Shown here: in pieces, positions 12,294 through 13,084 of the stretch | Layout: each line of letters starts with the position of its first letter | How positions within the stretch are numbered: the first letter of the stretch is position 1 | Assembly: GCA_021296435.1 (NCBI GenBank) | Contig: JAGWAK010000029.1 | Location: 1 to 13,084, forward strand | Length of the DNA stretch: 13,084 nucleotides | Direction: 5' to 3' | Source of the DNA: Acidimicrobiia bacterium | Lineage (GTDB): Bacteria; Actinomycetota; Acidimicrobiia; Acidimicrobiales; CATQHL01 | Notes under the pieces: generated by a model | What the model saw: the letters and a program-made list of their open reading frames with translations, nothing else | Databases searched by the model: none | Told to the model about the DNA's origin: nothing | Position numbers and translations under genes: made by a program

Positions 12294-13084
12294 CTACTGG
12301 TCGCCGTCGTCGTTGTCGTCGGACTCGGCCTCGATCACCTCGGCCAGCCGCCGGAGGTTCTCCGGCGTGGTGGTGTCGTCCATCTCGCCTAGATAGGCCG
12401 GCAGCTTCACGCCCACCTGGGCGGCGAGGTCCTGCAGCGGGGGCAGGGCGCCGATCAGACCGGAGAGGAAGTTGGCGGTGCTGCCGCGCTCACCGTTGCC
12501 TCCGCCGGAATCCCAGACCGTGACCTGATCGATCTTCAGGTTGGAGATGGCCTTGACCTGCTCGGCCACGAGCTTCGGGAGTTGCTCGGCGATAAGCATA
12601 AGGGCGGCCAGTTGCGCCTCCCCGCCGGTGCGGTTCACCAACTCGCCAAGACCCTCGGCCCGGCGGGTCAGCAGAGCCAGCAGACCCATCGCCTCGGCCT
12701 CCATGCGGAGGCGCTGCCCGTCGGCCTCGCCGCCCTGGATCAGGCGGATACGGTCGGCCTCTGCATCGGCCAGGGTGCGCACCCGTTCGCGCTCCACCTC
12801 GGCGGGGACCACGATGTCGGCATGCTGGGAGGCCTTCTCCCGCTCGGCGCGGGCGACCTCGGCGGCGGCCTCGGCGGCGAAGGCTTCTTTCTCGGCGCGC
12901 GCCTGGGTGACCCGCTCGGATGCGGTGGCCGCACGCTCAGCCTCGGCCTCCTTCTGACGCCGTTCGCTGTCGGAGCGAGCCACGGTGACCTTGGCCTCGT
13001 TCTCGCCCTCGGTGGCTGTGGCGTTGGCCGACGCCACCCGGATGCGCTGCTCCCGGTTCGCCTCGGCGGCGCCGATGTCACCGT
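12294..13084 (-). CDS. Flotillin-like SPFH protein (C-terminal part, runs off the window)
   Basis: The frame is open on the - strand from the right edge to TAG at 12296-12294, showing about 263 C-terminal residues. It starts GDIGAAEANREQRIRVASAN. A long Ala/Glu/Arg-rich coiled coil follows (EKEAFAAEAAAEVARAERE and similar), then IVVPAEVERERVRTLADAEA and RIRLIQGGEADGQRLRMEAE, and a flotillin C-terminal region (LAALMLIAEQLPKLVAEQV, AISNLKIDQVTVWDSGGG). The SPFH/PHB membrane-proximal domain expected upstream is outside the window. Flotillins oligomerise at the inner membrane and organise functional microdomains. The protein ends in an acidic tail (EAESDDNDDGDQ). It converges on the antiporter gene. 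The first in-frame GTG at 13037 is internal, not the start. Confidence 0.88.
   Translation of the reverse strand, partial: GDIGAAEANREQRIRVASANATATEGENEAKVTVARSDSERRQKEAEAERAATASERVTQARAEKEAFAAEAAAEVARAEREKASQHADIVVPAEVERERVRTLADAEADRIRLIQGGEADGQRLRMEAEAMGLLALLTRRAEGLGELVNRTGGEAQLAALMLIAEQLPKLVAEQVKAISNLKIDQVTVWDSGGGNGERGSTANFLSGLIGALPPLQDLAAQVGVKLPAYLGEMDDTTTPENLRRLAEVIEAESDDNDDGDQ

Noticed and set aside
12174..12392. Small + strand frame with a Val/Leu-rich stretch resembling a membrane peptide
   Set aside because: Its hydrophobic part is the complement of the acidic flotillin tail (Asp GAC reads as Val GTC on the other strand), and no ribosome binding site is present.
1..13084. tRNA genes, CRISPR arrays, insertion sequences, toxin-antitoxin or phage genes
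   Set aside because: No cloverleaf-like segment, spaced direct repeats, transposase motifs or phage proteins were found; nearly all bases lie in the recognised genes.

Overview
The window is a GC-rich chromosomal segment whose gene order is the classic actinobacterial one: mreD (3' end) - mrdA - rodA - radical SAM protein - radical-SAM-linked DUF2344 protein - rne - rplU - rpmA - obg - proB. These are all on the + strand. They are followed by a CaCA-type cation antiporter (+) and, convergent to it, the C-terminal part of a flotillin-like protein (-). The gene order, the very high GC, the GTG starts, two start codons that look leaderless (TANNNT box 6-7 nt before GTG) and an Obg carrying a C-terminal OCT domain point to Actinomycetota. 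A deep-branching group such as Acidimicrobiia is my guess, not something the sequence proves.

Region 1 (1-3481) is the end of a cell-elongation operon. MreD, the transpeptidase PBP2 and the SEDS glycosyltransferase RodA follow one another with 4-nt stop/start overlaps, so they are probably translationally coupled. MreD ends in a short 7-residue tandem repeat.

Region 2 (3482-8603) begins at a compact hairpin plus -10 box that probably starts a new transcript with no leader. It holds an uncharacterised but conserved pair (a radical SAM enzyme with a B12-fold-like N-terminus, and its DUF2344 partner, overlapping by 4 nt), an RNase E/G with an intact catalytic core and a long basic, repetitive N-terminal extension, and ribosomal proteins L21 and L27. 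Gaps are 18 nt or less. The pair sits next to RNA-processing and ribosome genes, which makes an RNA- or ribosome-related role plausible but unproven.

Region 3 (8604-11050) starts with a second hairpin, -10 box and leaderless-looking GTG. It encodes the ribosome-assembly GTPase Obg and glutamate 5-kinase ProB, with a 4-nt overlap. A perfect 8-bp hairpin straddles the proB stop codon. proA is not next to proB here.

Region 4 (11051-13084) has the antiporter with its own Shine-Dalgarno sequence, a 179-nt convergent intergenic region containing a palindromic element of the widespread GTCATTCCGGC type, and the flotillin fragment, which runs off the right edge. No tRNA, rRNA, CRISPR array, insertion sequence or prophage gene is visible. 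Most of the window is conserved housekeeping DNA. The features most worth a second look are the radical SAM/DUF2344 pair, the two terminator-promoter junctions with leaderless starts, the RNase E/G extension and the intergenic palindrome.
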